Assembly: GCA_024699855.1 (NCBI GenBank)
Contig: JAMPIQ010000001.1
Location: forward strand, 9,858,001 to 9,922,000
DNA length: 64,000 nt
Direction of reading: 5' to 3'
Source of the DNA: Aphelenchoides besseyi
Taxonomy: Eukaryota; Nematoda; Chromadorea; Rhabditida; Aphelenchoididae
Shown: positions 26,201 through 38,213 of the stretch, piece after piece
Position numbering within the stretch: position 1 is the first letter of the stretch
How the letters are laid out: each line of letters opens with the position of its first letter
The notes under the pieces: generated by a model
What the model was told of the DNA's origin: nothing
Database searches by the model: none
The model's input: only the letters and a program-made list of their open reading frames with translations
Made by a program: the position numbers and the translations under genes

Positions 26201-29200
26201 AAACGCTTAGCAGTCTCTTAGAACTTTTTCACCAAAAATCAAGTTTGTCGATGTAGACGTGGCTGCGTAAGTGCAGGTTCTGATTTGAGTTTATGGTCGC
26301 GAATGAAGCGAATAAGTGCCGAGAGAATGTCTCTTACAAGTGTTGTCCGAGAATCCCACCAGCTTATTGAACTGGGTAGTTCGATGGGTAGCACGTTCAT
26401 TGGGCGAATTCGCGGGTACGTGTTGTTTTGAGATCAGACGGCTCATGGACGAGAAGCGAGAGAACACACCGCGTCCAGGAAACCGAAGTTTATTGGAGCG
26501 AAATTGAATGTCCAAAACTGCGATCGCTGTCCACTCGGCCATTGTTGGGAATTTGGGTTAAAATTTCCGGTCTTGTCGCGCGTCCGATTGGCCTAAAAAA
26601 TCACGAGAAGCTCAAAGCAAACAGAAGCGCGATCGAATGACGGGAATTTACACGTCGCGCAAAGTTTGCAACTGAAAACGCGGCCACGTAAATTTTTGAC
26701 GTCACGCTCGTTGTTTTGGTCGTAGGTTTGTTATTACCTGATTTCCAAGCGTCCAGCAGCGTCCTCTGATGGTCTCCGACGCCTCCATAAACGCGACGTC
26801 AAACAGCGTGTGAAAAAACTGACCAGTCGGTTTGTTTTAAACTAAACGGATTTGTCAGTGCCAACGCTTTTTTCTCTTCCATGCGCGATTCCTACGGTAA
26901 AAACGCTAAACGATTGCAAGTGACTCGTCGCGAAAATTGCTCGAGAAAAATATTTTTTCATTCACAAACGTCGAGAGACGCGAAATGTTGTTCGGAGCGA
27001 GAGAGCGTGCAAAAAGAACTTTTGATCGCAAAACAAAAATAATCCCGACCTTTTCTTGAATTGGCAGTTAATTTCGCGTCTTGAGATTTACGTGGCTAAT
27101 TGCGTGGCAAGTGGTCTAATTAGCCGTAGGGTCTTGAAATTCGTGTTTCCGAGACGAAATTCGATCGTTTCGAGTGTCTGCGCATCGGCCAAAGAAAAGT
27201 GGAATTATCAGCGAATGATTACTTCCTTTGCGGCAGCCGAGCGAACTTCCGCATCTTCGCCGCGGGTCACGACGTTTTCGTCTTTTCGCGTCCCGAACTT
27301 TTTGAAAAAAGATTATTACTTTTGGCCGGCAATTCGATTACCCGATGGTAATCACTCAAAAATTGCGGATTCTCTTTTACGGCACAACTTTCGGGAATGG
27401 GAATCGCGGAATTTTTAATTCTACTACTGTAATCTTCTCCACTTTCCGGTTCATTGCGTCCCCAAAAACTTGTAATTTTCTTGCCGCGCGTCTTCACTCG
27501 CTCGATTTGACGAGAAAAAGTTTTGCGAAATTGCTCCTCTGCGTCCGTGCATCTATTGTTCGAACTACCGGGCGAGTTGACACCTCTGCGCCGCGATTAT
27601 CCGCGAAGACGTTGTCGTCGCCGATTGGCATTCGAAGGGCCAGAAAAATATGCGCGAAAATTGCGATCACCCGCAGCGTCGACCTCCAGGTCATTTTGTC
27701 CAGGTGGCTAATGGAAATATTCCGAACCAGTTAGGAGGTCAAAAGCATTCGTTTGGACAAGTACCATGGATCGAGTCTTCGAGTCAGAAATCGAAAACTC
27801 GATAATCGTTGCGTTCATATAATCATTGCCGCTTCCTCGTCAATTGTACTGCCGGTCAATGCGATAACCGCAGCAATTTGCCGGTCAATTGGATGGGCGT
27901 AGAGTTGTTGGATTCGATGTTCATTTCCTGTTCAGACAACGAAACGTCATTTCGAGTAATCTCTTCGCAGAGATCACTTTCTAATCTTAAACACCAACCG
28001 TAGGATGTGATGATGAATTTGTGGAGACTCTTCGGGGGTCCGCTTTGGCACGCAAACACCGTAGCATTTGTGGCACGGAAGATTCGCACGTCCACGCGGA
28101 TTCCGACCGCCTTTTTTTGCTCCGCCTTTCGGTTGGTGATCGAGAGCCCGCCGCCATTCAACGCGTTTTCCCTTCACGCTCCTCTCGACGTCCGTGTGTT
28201 TGAAAAGAAATTTGCGGACCGTATTGTTCGATTTGCCTCGACGTTTTTATCGCCTTCCACTCCTCCTACTTCTTTTCTTTTAAACGTTTTTTGTCAGAAT
28301 TTTTGTTTTGTTTTGCGATTCGAACGCAAAACGATCGCGGTGGCAACAACCGGCGGTCAATTAAACCGAAAACAAAAATGCGGCAAAAACTTCGGAATCA
28401 ACGGCCTTGACACGCACAGATTCCCAATCTGCATGTCGTCTTCCTCTGCCGTCGGCTTCACGTCGTCGATTTGTTTGCGTAAACGCGCGAAAAGCGTTGC
28501 GGATCGACCGGAAAACGAGCGCAAAGTGTTGATCCTCACGAGACTCTTTTGCTGTTGGGCCACACGCAGAAATCGGTGTGACGTTTTGCGTACGGTACGT
28601 GTGCGACGACGCACGTCGGTCGAGACTCTTTACCAGGCGCACGGACGTCAAACCCCACCGCAGCCAATCAGCGTCGAGAATCCCGCCTCTCTCCCGTTTG
28701 CGACTCGTCAGTCCGTCCGGCAATTTTGTTTGGCCTCCGTAATCGACAGCCGACAAGAAGCTCTTTGTTTTTCTTGAATTCCTCTTTTTAAATTCGCAAT
28801 CTGATTTCAACAATAGAAGCCCGATGGGGCGAACGTACCGCACCGATTTTGAATAGATGCGTCGTCGGAGAAAAACTTGGTGCAAAAGCCGGTTTCTTCT
28901 GTGCGTGGACTCAGTTCGAATCACGTTTGGCGGTGTGAACTTTTGGTGCCAAGAAATTGCACGCAATCGATTAAAACGGAAATTAAAAACCGAATTGCGA
29001 TCGTCATTGTTGCGAATTTCAAAAACAAAATCGCGTGTCCGAGTCCCAGTTCTGTGCGTCACACCACAACGTCCCGGGCGTTGTATTCTAGTGTTTTGAT
29101 CAATGGGATCTGGACGCCAAGTTTGGAAACGTGCGTGCTCGCGCTGTTTCGGAGATCGCGGGAATCGTTGACGCACGAGATTTGGCGTGAACGTGTGAGT

Positions 29201-29605
29201 TGTTAGTTGAGAGTATTCCGCTCAAAAACTTTGGCCGCTTTTCAAGTCGCCGGTTTCGACATTTCGCGAAGAGAAGTTGCCGACAAAAACGATCGGCCGT
29301 CCGTTTGGTTATCGTCTGAATCGACGCTTGAAATCACTCGTTCTTTTACTGTTGGCGTTGTCTTCAGTGTTTTTTGACCGAGGAAATTTGCGAATTCTCA
29401 GACTTTTTGGCCGCGCGCGAATCGAAGAAACGACGCAGAGGTACGAAAAAAGACCGCGAGCATGGGAAATAGATCTTTCAAATGGCGCGTCGTTGAGCAG
29501 AAATCGAATATCAATTACGCGCGTTTGCGGGCTTATCATCGAAATGTTGCGTTCGTGTTGTTGCCATTGCGTCCACTCGACTTCTGAACGTTTCGTGTTT
29601 TCAGC
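23288..29605. other. 6.3-kb gene-poor block upstream of the SoxB gene
   Basis: No exon set with sensible splice sites or protein composition was found on either strand. Long overlapping ORFs (28007-28777 plus, 28361-29176 minus) have Arg/Ser/Phe-rich shadow-like composition. The block holds repeated homeodomain-type cores, including TAATTA at 23695 and 24877, the palindrome CTAATTGCCAATTAG at 24464-24478, and TAATTAG at 27117. There is also a cluster of GCGGTC/GACCGC motifs at 24812-24888. It is probably the cis-regulatory region and 5'UTR of the Sox gene. A 5' exon could be hidden near 29195, where GTGAGTTG follows coding-like sequence. Confidence 0.5.
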
Positions 29606-30791
29606 ATGACTATGATGGATAATGCCGACGCATACAAGTTGGATCATCAGTTGGATCCGATCAAACACTCCATGTTTTTGGAGCAGCAGTCCTACGGCAT
29701 GTTTCCGCCGTTCGCTCTACCTCCACAGGCGATGGGTTTGAATTCGACTGGTCATTTGGCCAACTTCAACCATCTGAACGGCCAGCCGATGAGCGCGCCA
29801 TCCAACTGTTCGTCGGCCACATCCAACGATCCACAGGAGCATCCGGACGAGCACAGTCCGTCGGGTCATCCGACGCATCAAGGCGGCGGCAAGGTTCGCA
29901 GCTCGCCGACGGGCAACGACGATCGTGTTAAGCGTCCAATGAACGCTTTCATGGTTTGGTCGCGTGGACAACGCAGGAAGCTCTCAAATGAGAATCCGAA
30001 GATGCACAATTCAGAGATCTCCAAACGACTGGGCATCGAGTGGAAAGAGTTGAGTGAGAGCGAGAAAAGGCCGGTGAGTGGCGATTTTTGTACTTTCAAC
30101 TTCTATGCTTTTGCAGTTTATTGATGAAGCTAAACGCTTGCGTACCATTCACATGAAAGAACATCCCGACTACAAGTATCGACCAAGGCGAAAATCTAAG
30201 CCACAGACTCCAGCGCAAAAGAAAGCTGCTGCACATCACGTTGCAGCCAATGGCGGCATTCCAAATGCCTTCGAGAGCTTGAAGAATCAGCCGGTTAGTT
30301 GTTTTTCCCATCGCTATTCTCGTGACCTAACGGATGGCAATAAAAAAATCGAACACCTGCAAATTGTCGCGCGCAACTCGTTAACGTGCTTCCGTTTAAC
30401 GATAATTGCATTTCAGGTCTACGGCTCTTGGAATGCGCAGAATCCATCGCCCAACGCAAACAACTACGTCGATTTGATGCAATACAATCAAATGTACAAC
30501 TACTTCCAAACGCCGTCGTATCCCCCGACCACTACAGCACAACAGTCGCAATCGCCTTATCATCAGCAAATGCAATTCGGCGGACAATCGTCGCATCAGC
30601 AATTGTCGTTGAAGTCGCCGGACGAAAGTGGCTCTTCGGCTTCGTGTCCGCCATCGGCCTCTTCGGCGTCTTCGTCGGCCAACGGTTTGCATTTGGATTC
30701 CGAAATGCTGAATGCAATGTACAGCAATCCAGCGACCTACGCGAACTTCTACTCGGATCTGAACTTACATCTTCACCAACAACTCCAATGA
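29606..30791 (+). CDS. sox-2: SoxB-group HMG-box transcription factor (Sox2-like)
   Basis: Sequence-specific DNA-bending factor of neural and stem-like cells. Exons: 29606-30073, 30117-30293 and 30417-30791, giving 339 aa. The HMG box (about residues 107-185) begins [20 protein letters not shown] and carries the SoxB signature SEISKRLG, followed by a basic tail YRPRRKSK. An intron splits the box after RP. The N-terminus is rich in Met, Pro, His and Asn. The C-terminal half is rich in Gln, Ser and Tyr, as in Sox activation domains. TTTTCAG precedes the start codon by one base, so a 5' intron or trans-splice is likely. AATAAA at 30901-30906 is the poly(A) signal. A large gene-poor block lies upstream. 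Confidence 0.95.
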
Positions 30792-31752
30792 TTCCTCCTT
30801 CTTTCTCTGTCGTGCAATCCATTCCTTATAATGAAAACAAAAATTTTTCTCCGGTCCTTCCGCTTTAATTTAGTTCATAGAGACTCCTAATTTTGCTGAG
30901 AATAAACTTTACCGTAAGGCTCGTGAATTATTCAGTCCACGAGTGAAAAGAATTTTTAAGTTAGCCGTCTAAACCATCAGTAGCAACCAATTTTCTTTCT
31001 ATTGTTTCGAGTTTCCGTTTGCGACCGCGTGGATGATCTCCGGACAGATAAAAACGTACACATTTGGGGATTAAAAGACCGTCGTTTGAAGTCGGAAGAT
31101 AACTCAACACCTTCAAATCGAACTGCGCTTCTTGGCGCACTCAACGATCTAAACCATTTTTCTTTCTGTGGTCTTTGCGAGTGTCGACCCGAAAGGTCAA
31201 CTTCTGTGGTTGAGTAGTTCGACCGCAAAACACGATTCTTATGCAGTCGACCAAAACGACTCGGGTTGTAATCTCGCTGCCTGCTTGTCATTGCAATGGT
31301 TCAGGCAGGAAGTTTGTTTAAACAAGCTCGGAACTCTTGTTAACAATCGAATTGACACTTCGAATCGACGTTTAGCGACTTTTTCAACAAACGTAATCGT
31401 TGTTTCTATTAATTGGCACAACCATCTAATTGTACTCTTCATTCAAAAGTTTCTCTACACCGTTTTCTAATCAGAAAAGAAGTTCAAATACTGAGTAAAA
31501 GGTTGTTTTCGAACTTCAAGGTTGAAGCGCACAACGTCACTTGTGGACACCAAAGTTCTCTTCTACATAGTGGTTGTGGGCCGCGATCTTTGGCCTCAAG
31601 TGCTTCTTTTCGACAGCAATCATTAAGTCGAAGAGAATCTGAGAATCATAACTTCAGAGTTATGCGTCCAAAAACTATTTAGAAGATTGACCAATCACTT
31701 CGACGTAGATTGTATCTGCTTATTTTTTCTGTTACAAAAAATTTGATTTCGA
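30792..31752. other. Sox 3'UTR and intergenic sequence
   Basis: Beyond the poly(A) signal no gene is seen. ORFs of about 60-105 codons on both strands overlap one another and have no support. Confidence 0.5.
30901..30906 (+). terminator. poly(A) signal of the Sox gene
   Basis: Canonical AATAAA 110 bp downstream of the Sox stop codon. Confidence 0.6.
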
Positions 31753-32091
31753 TTAGCAACGTCTTCCCACAAGCTCCAAGTTTCCCACATTATTCAGACC
31801 ACGGGCGTAGATCCATTGGCCAACAGGAAAATGAAGCTTGTCGTCCAGATGTCTCATGTTCGATTCCACAGGTATAAAGTCGCGACAACCAAGAAACAAC
31901 AACTCTTCTTTGCCGAACTGATAAATCAAGTTGGCGATTGTGTCTTCGCGAAACTCCTCCACGATCACCCCATAACATTCTGGAGCGGTGGGATCTAGAA
32001 GAGAAATGGTCGTTTTGCACTTATGTTCACACCAACCGCAGAGATCTTCGACTTTGTAGTGTTCGATTGGCGTACGATTTGGCATCGTCAT
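31753..32091 (-). CDS. unrecognised 112-aa protein, intronless
   Basis: Single-exon ORF starting MTMPNRTPIEHYKVEDLCGW, TAA at 31753-31755. It has a Cys-rich start (C-x2-C-x3-C), then a mixed sequence with YQFGKEELLFLGCRDFIP and HFPVGQWIYARGL that looks like a small folded domain. No signal peptide or membrane segment. I do not recognise the family. Composition (Trp, Cys, Gly, well-spread charge) is more protein-like than the shadow ORFs nearby, and the antisense frame gives only poor peptides. The lack of an intron is unusual here, so it could be a retro-copy or the last exon of a longer gene. Confidence 0.45.
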   Translation of the reverse strand: MTMPNRTPIEHYKVEDLCGWCEHKCKTTISLLDPTAPECYGVIVEEFREDTIANLIYQFGKEELLFLGCRDFIPVESNMRHLDDKLHFPVGQWIYARGLNNVGNLELVGRRC

Positions 32092-32367
32092 CGCGGAGTC
32101 GTCGATTGAGTAGAAAAGCGGTATAGAATGAACGAAACGTCCGGATTATTCTCATTCAAAAACAACCAACCGTCTTTTTGTTTGCGTTCAAGTGAACTAA
32201 AAAACCGAAATGCATTGGAGGCAAATTGCAAAAGTGCGTTACAGCAATTTGTTTACACGTTCTTTTTCGTTCTAACCACATGGAAGAGTGTTCAGGATCA
32301 AGCACTTAGCTTGATGAAATTCTTCGAAATAACGTCAACTGACTTTATTGTAATCAAAACCATAAAT

Positions 32368-32993
32368 TTATTTCGAATTGTCGTCATGTCCTTCAGTTTC
32401 CTTTCGAATGACTTCCAAATTGTCTTTGACTTGTTGTTGAGCAGTTTGAGCGTTTTCACGAGCTTCCTGCGCCAAACGTTCCACGTTCTCTTTGACTCGT
32501 TGAATAAGTGGATTAGCGGTTTGAGCCAATGGATCGATTGGAATGGTATCGGTGCTGTCAACAACTCTAACGGGCACAAAATCTGGATGCGACTCGTTAC
32601 TTGCAAAGAAACGGGTAGTCGATGGAGGTGCAGTTGAATTGAGAGCTTCAAGGTTTTCGCGAGCTTCTTGCAAAATACGATCGATGTTCTCTTTGGCTTG
32701 TTGCTTAGCGTTCTTGATATTTTCCTGAGCTTGTTCGACGATCGTTTTCACGTTTTCATCAATTTCCTCGTCAATACGGTCGGTTAGTAAGTGAGTAGTT
32801 TCAATGGCTCCATTATTTGATTCCACCGGTTTTGTAGTTTCAGATTTTTCCACAATCAAAGGGGCTCTATCGAGTAGATTAACGTCGCGAATCTGAAAGA
32901 ATAAGTGTCTTGTGAATTATTATGAGAACTTACAATCGCTGAGCTGCTCATATCGACGAAAAGAGCGGTCAAAAGAAGGACGCTAAAGTTCAT
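32368..32993 (-). CDS. secreted amphipathic alpha-helical protein, 194 aa
   Basis: Two exons: 32993-32934 (signal peptide) and 32892-32368. The first 20 residues, MNFSVLLLTALFVDMSSSAI, form a signal peptide ending at the intron. The mature protein contains two related helical stretches rich in Glu, Asn, Gln and Lys (ENVKTIVEQAQENIKNAKQQ and ENVERLAQEARENAQTAQQQ), separated by a Pro/Thr linker. They resemble amphipathic helices of apolipoprotein-like or LEA-like proteins; no named family is claimed. TATA at 33055-33061 places transcription start near 33030, which excludes an in-frame ATG at 33044. AATAAA on the minus strand lies at 32344-32349, overlapping the close 3' end. Confidence 0.78.
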
Positions 32994-33763
32994 CGTTGGG
33001 GCGAAGTAGAGATTATAGCGCACAAGAACTGAGGAGTTGAGCATTGATCTGAACTTTTATACGCCAAGATCTTGGTTTATTGAACACAACATTCGAGTCG
33101 CGTTCTCACATGATCGCAAATAGCAATCATGATCTTATATCAGAGCTATTTTCTTGTCAACTTAAAGGATTCTATTTGATCAGTCATCTAGTTTCTCTGT
33201 GGAAAAATGTAAAACGAATTGCGCATTTCGATCTTTTTCGAGAAAACTTCGCTAAAGCAAAGATCAGTTATGAAAGACAAGGGAAAGTCGTTTTTTGTCA
33301 ATATCACGTCAAATTGACCTTTGACTTGATTTTTTACAGTGCATTTATTTGGGACGAATCGAGGAATACACACAAGTAAGAAGGCTACGAGGTTTTAGTG
33401 TGTTTGAACACGAAGAACAAGAAATCGCTCATACTCAACAAGATAAAAAGAATTTTTAAACAACTTCATTTCATGAATAAACTGTGTAATAGAAGGCTTT
33501 TTTCGACAACAAGAGCTTTCAAACTATTAACCCATTGCACCGAAGCGGTAAACCAACATAAACAATAAGGTTTTGTTTACAAAAAGTTAAATAAGAAATG
33601 AATATGGTAGTGGAGAAGCAAGAACTGCAAATGATTGCTAACAAAACTGATAACAAACGAAAAGGTATCATTGAATTCTTTCTTGGAAAAAAAGATTGTC
33701 TTTTGTGATTAAGAACTGGTAAAACATCTGTTTTGTAGATAAACTATTCATTATTCCATACGA
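32994..33763. other. intergenic, promoter only
   Basis: Apart from the TATA box near 33055 nothing is recognised. Confidence 0.5.
33055..33061 (-). promoter_or_regulatory. TATA box of the secreted helical-protein gene
   Basis: TATAAAA on the minus strand, 62 bp upstream of the chosen start codon at 32993. The expected start site, about 30 bp downstream, leaves a short 5'UTR. Confidence 0.6.
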
Positions 33764-35250
33764 TCAGGATTCCTTTTTTGTTTTCTTTTGCATCACTTCT
33801 CTGATAAAAACGACGCATGCAATTGTGTTTCCTGCCGTAAACATGAACATCAGTCCATAAAAAGGTTTGATTGCTAGAAATATCTGATCATGTCATTGAC
33901 AATGAACTGACTCACTTAACGGCAGACCATCTGTCTGCGCAATGCATTTGGACACCGATCGATAATTCAAATACTTTCTCACGATCTTCCCAATCATGTA
34001 TCGATTTGTGTGAATTGCTTCGTTGAACATCGGGACAAACCGACTTCCCCTTTTGAACATAAAACGTTGAGGACGAGGTTTGATTTTTACCTAAAATCTC
34101 TCAACAATCTCAGTTGTCGAGTTCAAGAACTGACGTCAACAAGTGTGAGATCACAATTATCGTTGGCCTTTGTTTTAAGCCACTCGGTTTCCGCAAAAAA
34201 ACTGACAGTAACAGGCTCTTTGTTGAGTGTCTCTAGCACATTATCTACGAGTTTGTAAGAATGGACCTGCAGAGCTTCACGAATCTCGTAGAACGGAACA
34301 TCAATACTAAATCGGCGACTAGATGCCATTAAACGGGCAGTTCCTACTTGTGGTAAATGTCGTCGAGTATCCAGTTCATTTCTTTGCTGTCCAACACAAC
34401 AGTTAACTTTTTCGCTTTGATCAGTTGAGCAAACTGACTTCCAACGAACGCGCTCTTTTCCGATTTCTAAATGTGAAGATAGGTTGATCATATCATCAGT
34501 CTTTACCTTTATTATTCGAGTTAAAATCAAGTTCTCGTAGACTTTAAATATAATGGAAATTTGGAATATTAAATAAAATAATGTTGCTACTCTTCCTGTA
34601 AAACACGAATACAGAAAGGCTACTGAAGTAGATGCACTAACCTGCTAGCAACTTATAGTTCATGACGTTCGAAGTCGTCAATTGAACCCGAGTCATCATC
34701 CACAACGTACCGGCAATACTGTAACGGTCGCGTAGCTTCAGACGATACTCAACATTGTGGACTATGGTTCCGAAGATTGTGAACAAAATGAAAACAGCGA
34801 TAAGACTTAGCCACATCTCGAAATTGTACATTTGAAAAAAGGCGAAAATACTTTTGAATCCGTTGTCTTTTTTTTTAACAACCGCTCTGATATTGTTCTA
34901 AAAACGTAAATTCTTTTAGATACTGCAACATATTCACGAACCCAATGTATTGGTTTGGTGAACTCAAAATCCCTCGTGTACTTCGGCGTATGCTCTCCAA
35001 CAAAGAGTCCGTAGATGTCCGTCTCATTGTTGTAGACCTCGTCGAATACATTTATCCACGATGGTACTCGTGGACTGATTTTTACTACGTGGACGTTCAA
35101 ATTCAAATATGCAGCAATAAGGTTTAGGATTTCGACAGCCATTCCGGGAAACTTACAAAAACTTCCAACCCGATTGTGCGGTGGCTTAGAGCAGTTAGAG
35201 TTCATGAAAGGATATTCATCCATAAATGATACTCGAATTGAATCGGTCAT
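33764..35250 (-). CDS. short ionotropic glutamate receptor-like channel (IR type)
   Basis: Seven exons: 35250-34924, 34897-34642, 34595-34507, 34466-34348, 34306-34135, 34090-33916 and 33873-33764; TGA at 33764-33766, 415 aa. Residues 1-110 match the S1 half of the ligand-binding core (RVSFMDEYPF, GMAVEILNLIAAYL). M1 is WLSLIAVFILFTIFGTI, a pore-loop region follows, and M3 is RVATLFYLIFQISIIF, lacking the canonical SYTANLAAF gate. S2 contains GSRFVPMFNEAIHTNRYM. M4 is GLMFMFTAGNTIACVVF. There is no amino-terminal domain and no signal peptide; an in-frame TAA directly precedes the start. The first intron is only 26 nt, so a frameshift is the alternative. Probably a divergent chemosensory or orphan receptor. 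Confidence 0.75.
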
Positions 35251-35836
35251 TTAACAGGATGATCCTTAACCTATGTGGAAAAAGTGGACGATCTATACGA
35301 GTATGTTACGTAGAATGGTAGAAGTAATGCCTTAAACGTGTAATTCGATCGCGCATAAAATATCTGAACTTTGAGTGTGAATAGAGGGCTCCTTTTAGCA
35401 GTATGTTTTTGTTCTTTGAACCTCTCGGTTTATTGAAAGTTCGGAAAGCAAATACACTTCCTGATGCATCAATAATAAATTTGGTTTTGTGATGGGTTCC
35501 GAAGTAGAAGAAGAATGTAGGTTATAAACTACCAAAATACTTGCTATCCTAATATTTAACTATAGACATTCATACAACACGTAAATTCACTAAACGCCAA
35601 TAGTTGTGAAATTAACATCTAAGAATGCGTACATTAATCTGCAGTACGTTTCGTTAACCCACTCGAGAACTGAAACTGTTGAGGACACAGGACATCAATA
35701 GCAGAGAGGCTTTTGAATTGTATGTTACAAAGGAAAAGATTTCAATTATTTCAACTTTTCAGTCGTTCGTTTTTCGTTTATTTCGGTCGGTTTCAAGGTG
35801 AGGTCCTCGTTAGTTCGAAGTTGTTAACCTTTTCAG
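35251..35836. other. divergent intergenic region
   Basis: Lies between the receptor (minus) and the HAD phosphatase (plus), AT-rich. A CTTTTCAG acceptor abuts the phosphatase ATG. No gene is seen. Confidence 0.5.
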
Positions 35837-36731
35837 ATGGGTCAATTCTCCTCGACTTTTTCTATTCAATCGGACTCGAACAACAATCTTCAGAAGCCAC
35901 AGATCTCACACGTGATTTTCGATTTGGACGGAACGCTCATTGACAGCGAAGAAAGTTACTACAAAGTTTGTTTGAGAGATAAGCGAAATAAAAGAAAGTG
36001 TTTCAGTTGCAAGTTGCCGGTCTTCGCAGATTCGGGAAAGAATTCACGTTGGAACAGAAACGCGCACTTTTGGGTCGAACCACAGAAGAAGAAGTTCAGG
36101 AGCTGATTCGCATGCACAATCTTCAGAATGTCGTATCTGTTTCCGATTACTTAAAGGTAAGTAGGAAATAAACGAGATAACACTTTTGGTTCAGATGTAC
36201 GAGACAATGTACATCGAGTATTTAAGCGACTGTCCACCCATGCCTGGAACCGAGAAATTGATTCAACACCTTTACGCAAACAAAATCCCGATGGCCATCT
36301 GCACGAACTCACGAGCCGAACACTACGTGATTAAAATGCACAAAAACTTTCTACATTGGCTGAAGATGATTCCATTAGCAGTCTTTGCGGCGACTGATCC
36401 GCAAGTTAAACGTCCGAAACCTTTCCCCGATTCCTACATTTTGACGATGCAGCGTTTCGCTTCGAAACCGCGTAGTCCAAAGAACGTTCTTGTTTTTGAA
36501 GGTGGGTAGAAGGAAAAAATTCAATGAAATTGTTCAGATTCGATCACTGGAGCTCGTGCGGCTATTGACGCGGGATGTTCGGTCATTTTGATCCCACAAA
36601 TGGGTTTCTGTAAGAGCCAAGAGATGGAAACTGAAATCAACAGTATTCGTCCACAACTAATCGATGTTTTGAAGTCGATGGAAGAGTTCGTTCCAGAGGA
36701 CTATGGATTACCGGCGTTCAAGGGAATCTGA
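35837..36731 (+). CDS. HAD-family phosphatase, pseudouridine-5'-phosphatase-like
   Basis: Exons: 35837-35965, 36007-36156, 36195-36501 and 36538-36731, giving 259 aa. HAD motif I is FDLDGTLIDSEE (nucleophile and acid/base Asp); motif II is the Thr/Asn in AICTNS; motif III Lys lies in VKRPKPFPDSY; motif IV is FEDSITGARAAIDAG. The cap domain with LGRTTEEEVQELI is of the PUDP/GS1 (HDHD1) type. Expected reaction: dephosphorylation of pseudouridine 5'-phosphate, though substrate cannot be fixed from sequence. The N-terminus MGQFSST could be N-myristoylated (Gly2 with Ser6), an unusual feature for the family. ATG lies directly after TTTTCAG; AATAAA at 36735-36740. Confidence 0.9.
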
Positions 36732-36884
36732 GAAAATAAACTGATCTTAGCCTTAATTCAATCGGGAAAAGATGTCGTAGAAGAAACAAGAGGTCAAATT
36801 GAAAACCAATAAGTTTCTCAACTTGGACTTTTTCTTCTCAATGACGTCACATTGGAAATTTCATCTTATCAGACAAACCGCAAG

Positions 36885-37188
36885 ATGAGTAATCGATCGG
36901 AAAGACCGCGAAATGGAAAGGTCGTAAAGCGACTATTTGAATTGTTCGCCAACCTTCGACTTTTCCTAACTTCTTGTGGTCAATGAATCCAAATGAACGA
37001 CTTCAGTGCAAAGAAGGACTAGATGAGATCATTGAGATGGAGACAACGGAGTTAGATGGAATGAACGAATCCAATTCTTCTTGTTGTTGTAATTGGCGAG
37101 AATGCTACAGCGAGCTGGTGCGTGTAAGTTAACTCCTTTTTCCTTTAAAATACTCGTTTAGTGCGTAGTTCAATTCATGAATCCTTGA
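36885..37188 (+). CDS. possible small 59-aa Cys-rich protein
   Basis: Three candidate exons (36885-36920, 37007-37123 and 37162-37188) give MSNRSERPRNGK, an acidic middle (DEIIEMETTELDG), a Cys cluster (SSCCCNWREC) and the end CVVQFMNP. Phases close and the second intron has good sites (GTAAGT and TCGTTTAG), but the first donor (GTCGTA) is weak. The Cys cluster could be palmitoylated. No homology is known to me; treat as a hypothesis. Confidence 0.28.
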
Positions 37189-38213
37189 AATAAGCTTGTT
37201 GAGTTATTTTGAATATAAACCTTTTCGATTATACGCATTCATTGAGCAAGTTTAATTGTGAAGGATCAGAATTTCAAAATTAGTTTCCTTGTTGTAATTG
37301 TTCCAAAAATGTCTCTATTTGCTTCAACACAACGACCGTTTCTTTGTTCATCTTTCCATTTCCCATTTGTTGTTTTTCAATCTAAACAAAAAGTATTGGT
37401 TAGACCTCAAAAAACCAAGCAACCTGAAGACCGCCAGACACAACCACAACCTTTCGCTTTCTCGCCGCATCCATGAGTCCTAGCACTCACAATACGAGAA
37501 ACTTCGGTGCACATTTGTCTCTTTGTTGGCAATCAATAAGCGTAATTCCACGTCCGTTAACTCCATTTTCTCTCGCACTTTCAATTTTGGCAATTGAATG
37601 CTATGGTCACTCCAAGAATATCAGCTCTACTGTTAAAGCGAAGCTCTCCAAAATTTCTCTTCTCTGACCACATGATTAGTGGGTCGGAGGTAACCAGTAC
37701 CTATGAACGGACTGAAAAAGTCGTTCGAGCAAACTGATAACTGAAAGTAAATGAACAAAAACCGACTACCAAACTGCTGGGTCAGCATTCGTGAACTGTC
37801 TCCTTCTCTGAAGACTCCTCTTTTTAAGACTCTTTTATTTCCATTTTTATTTGCTTTCAACTCTGACGCTATCAATGGCTGGTGATCTATCTGTTGGTTT
37901 TAGTCTTTGTTGTTCATTGAACACCTTCGTTGATTACTCGAATTCAACATCAAGAACACGAAACCACAACCAAAAAACCTGTGTAAATATCTCCACAGAA
38001 TACTCGTTTTATCGCGTAATTTATGAAATTTGTGTAGAAACAAATAACGCGAACTTCTAGACATTTGTGGGAAAAAACAATATGATGATCGTAAGGAACC
38101 TGTAGTCAAAAGAATAAAGCACCAAGTAAGAAAAGGCACGAGTATCTACTCGTCGAGAAACGAGGAGTTTTAGGCTAATCGACAGCTAGAAAAAAGAGCA
38201 AACAATACGGGAA
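37189..38213. other. intergenic, nothing recognised
   Basis: AT-rich, with scattered 60-80 codon ORFs and no splice-supported gene. Confidence 0.5.

Noticed and set aside
28007..29176. Long overlapping ORFs on both strands (256 and 271 codons).
   Set aside because: They overlap antisense, have Arg/Ser-rich shadow composition, no domains and no splice context; chance in CG-rich DNA.
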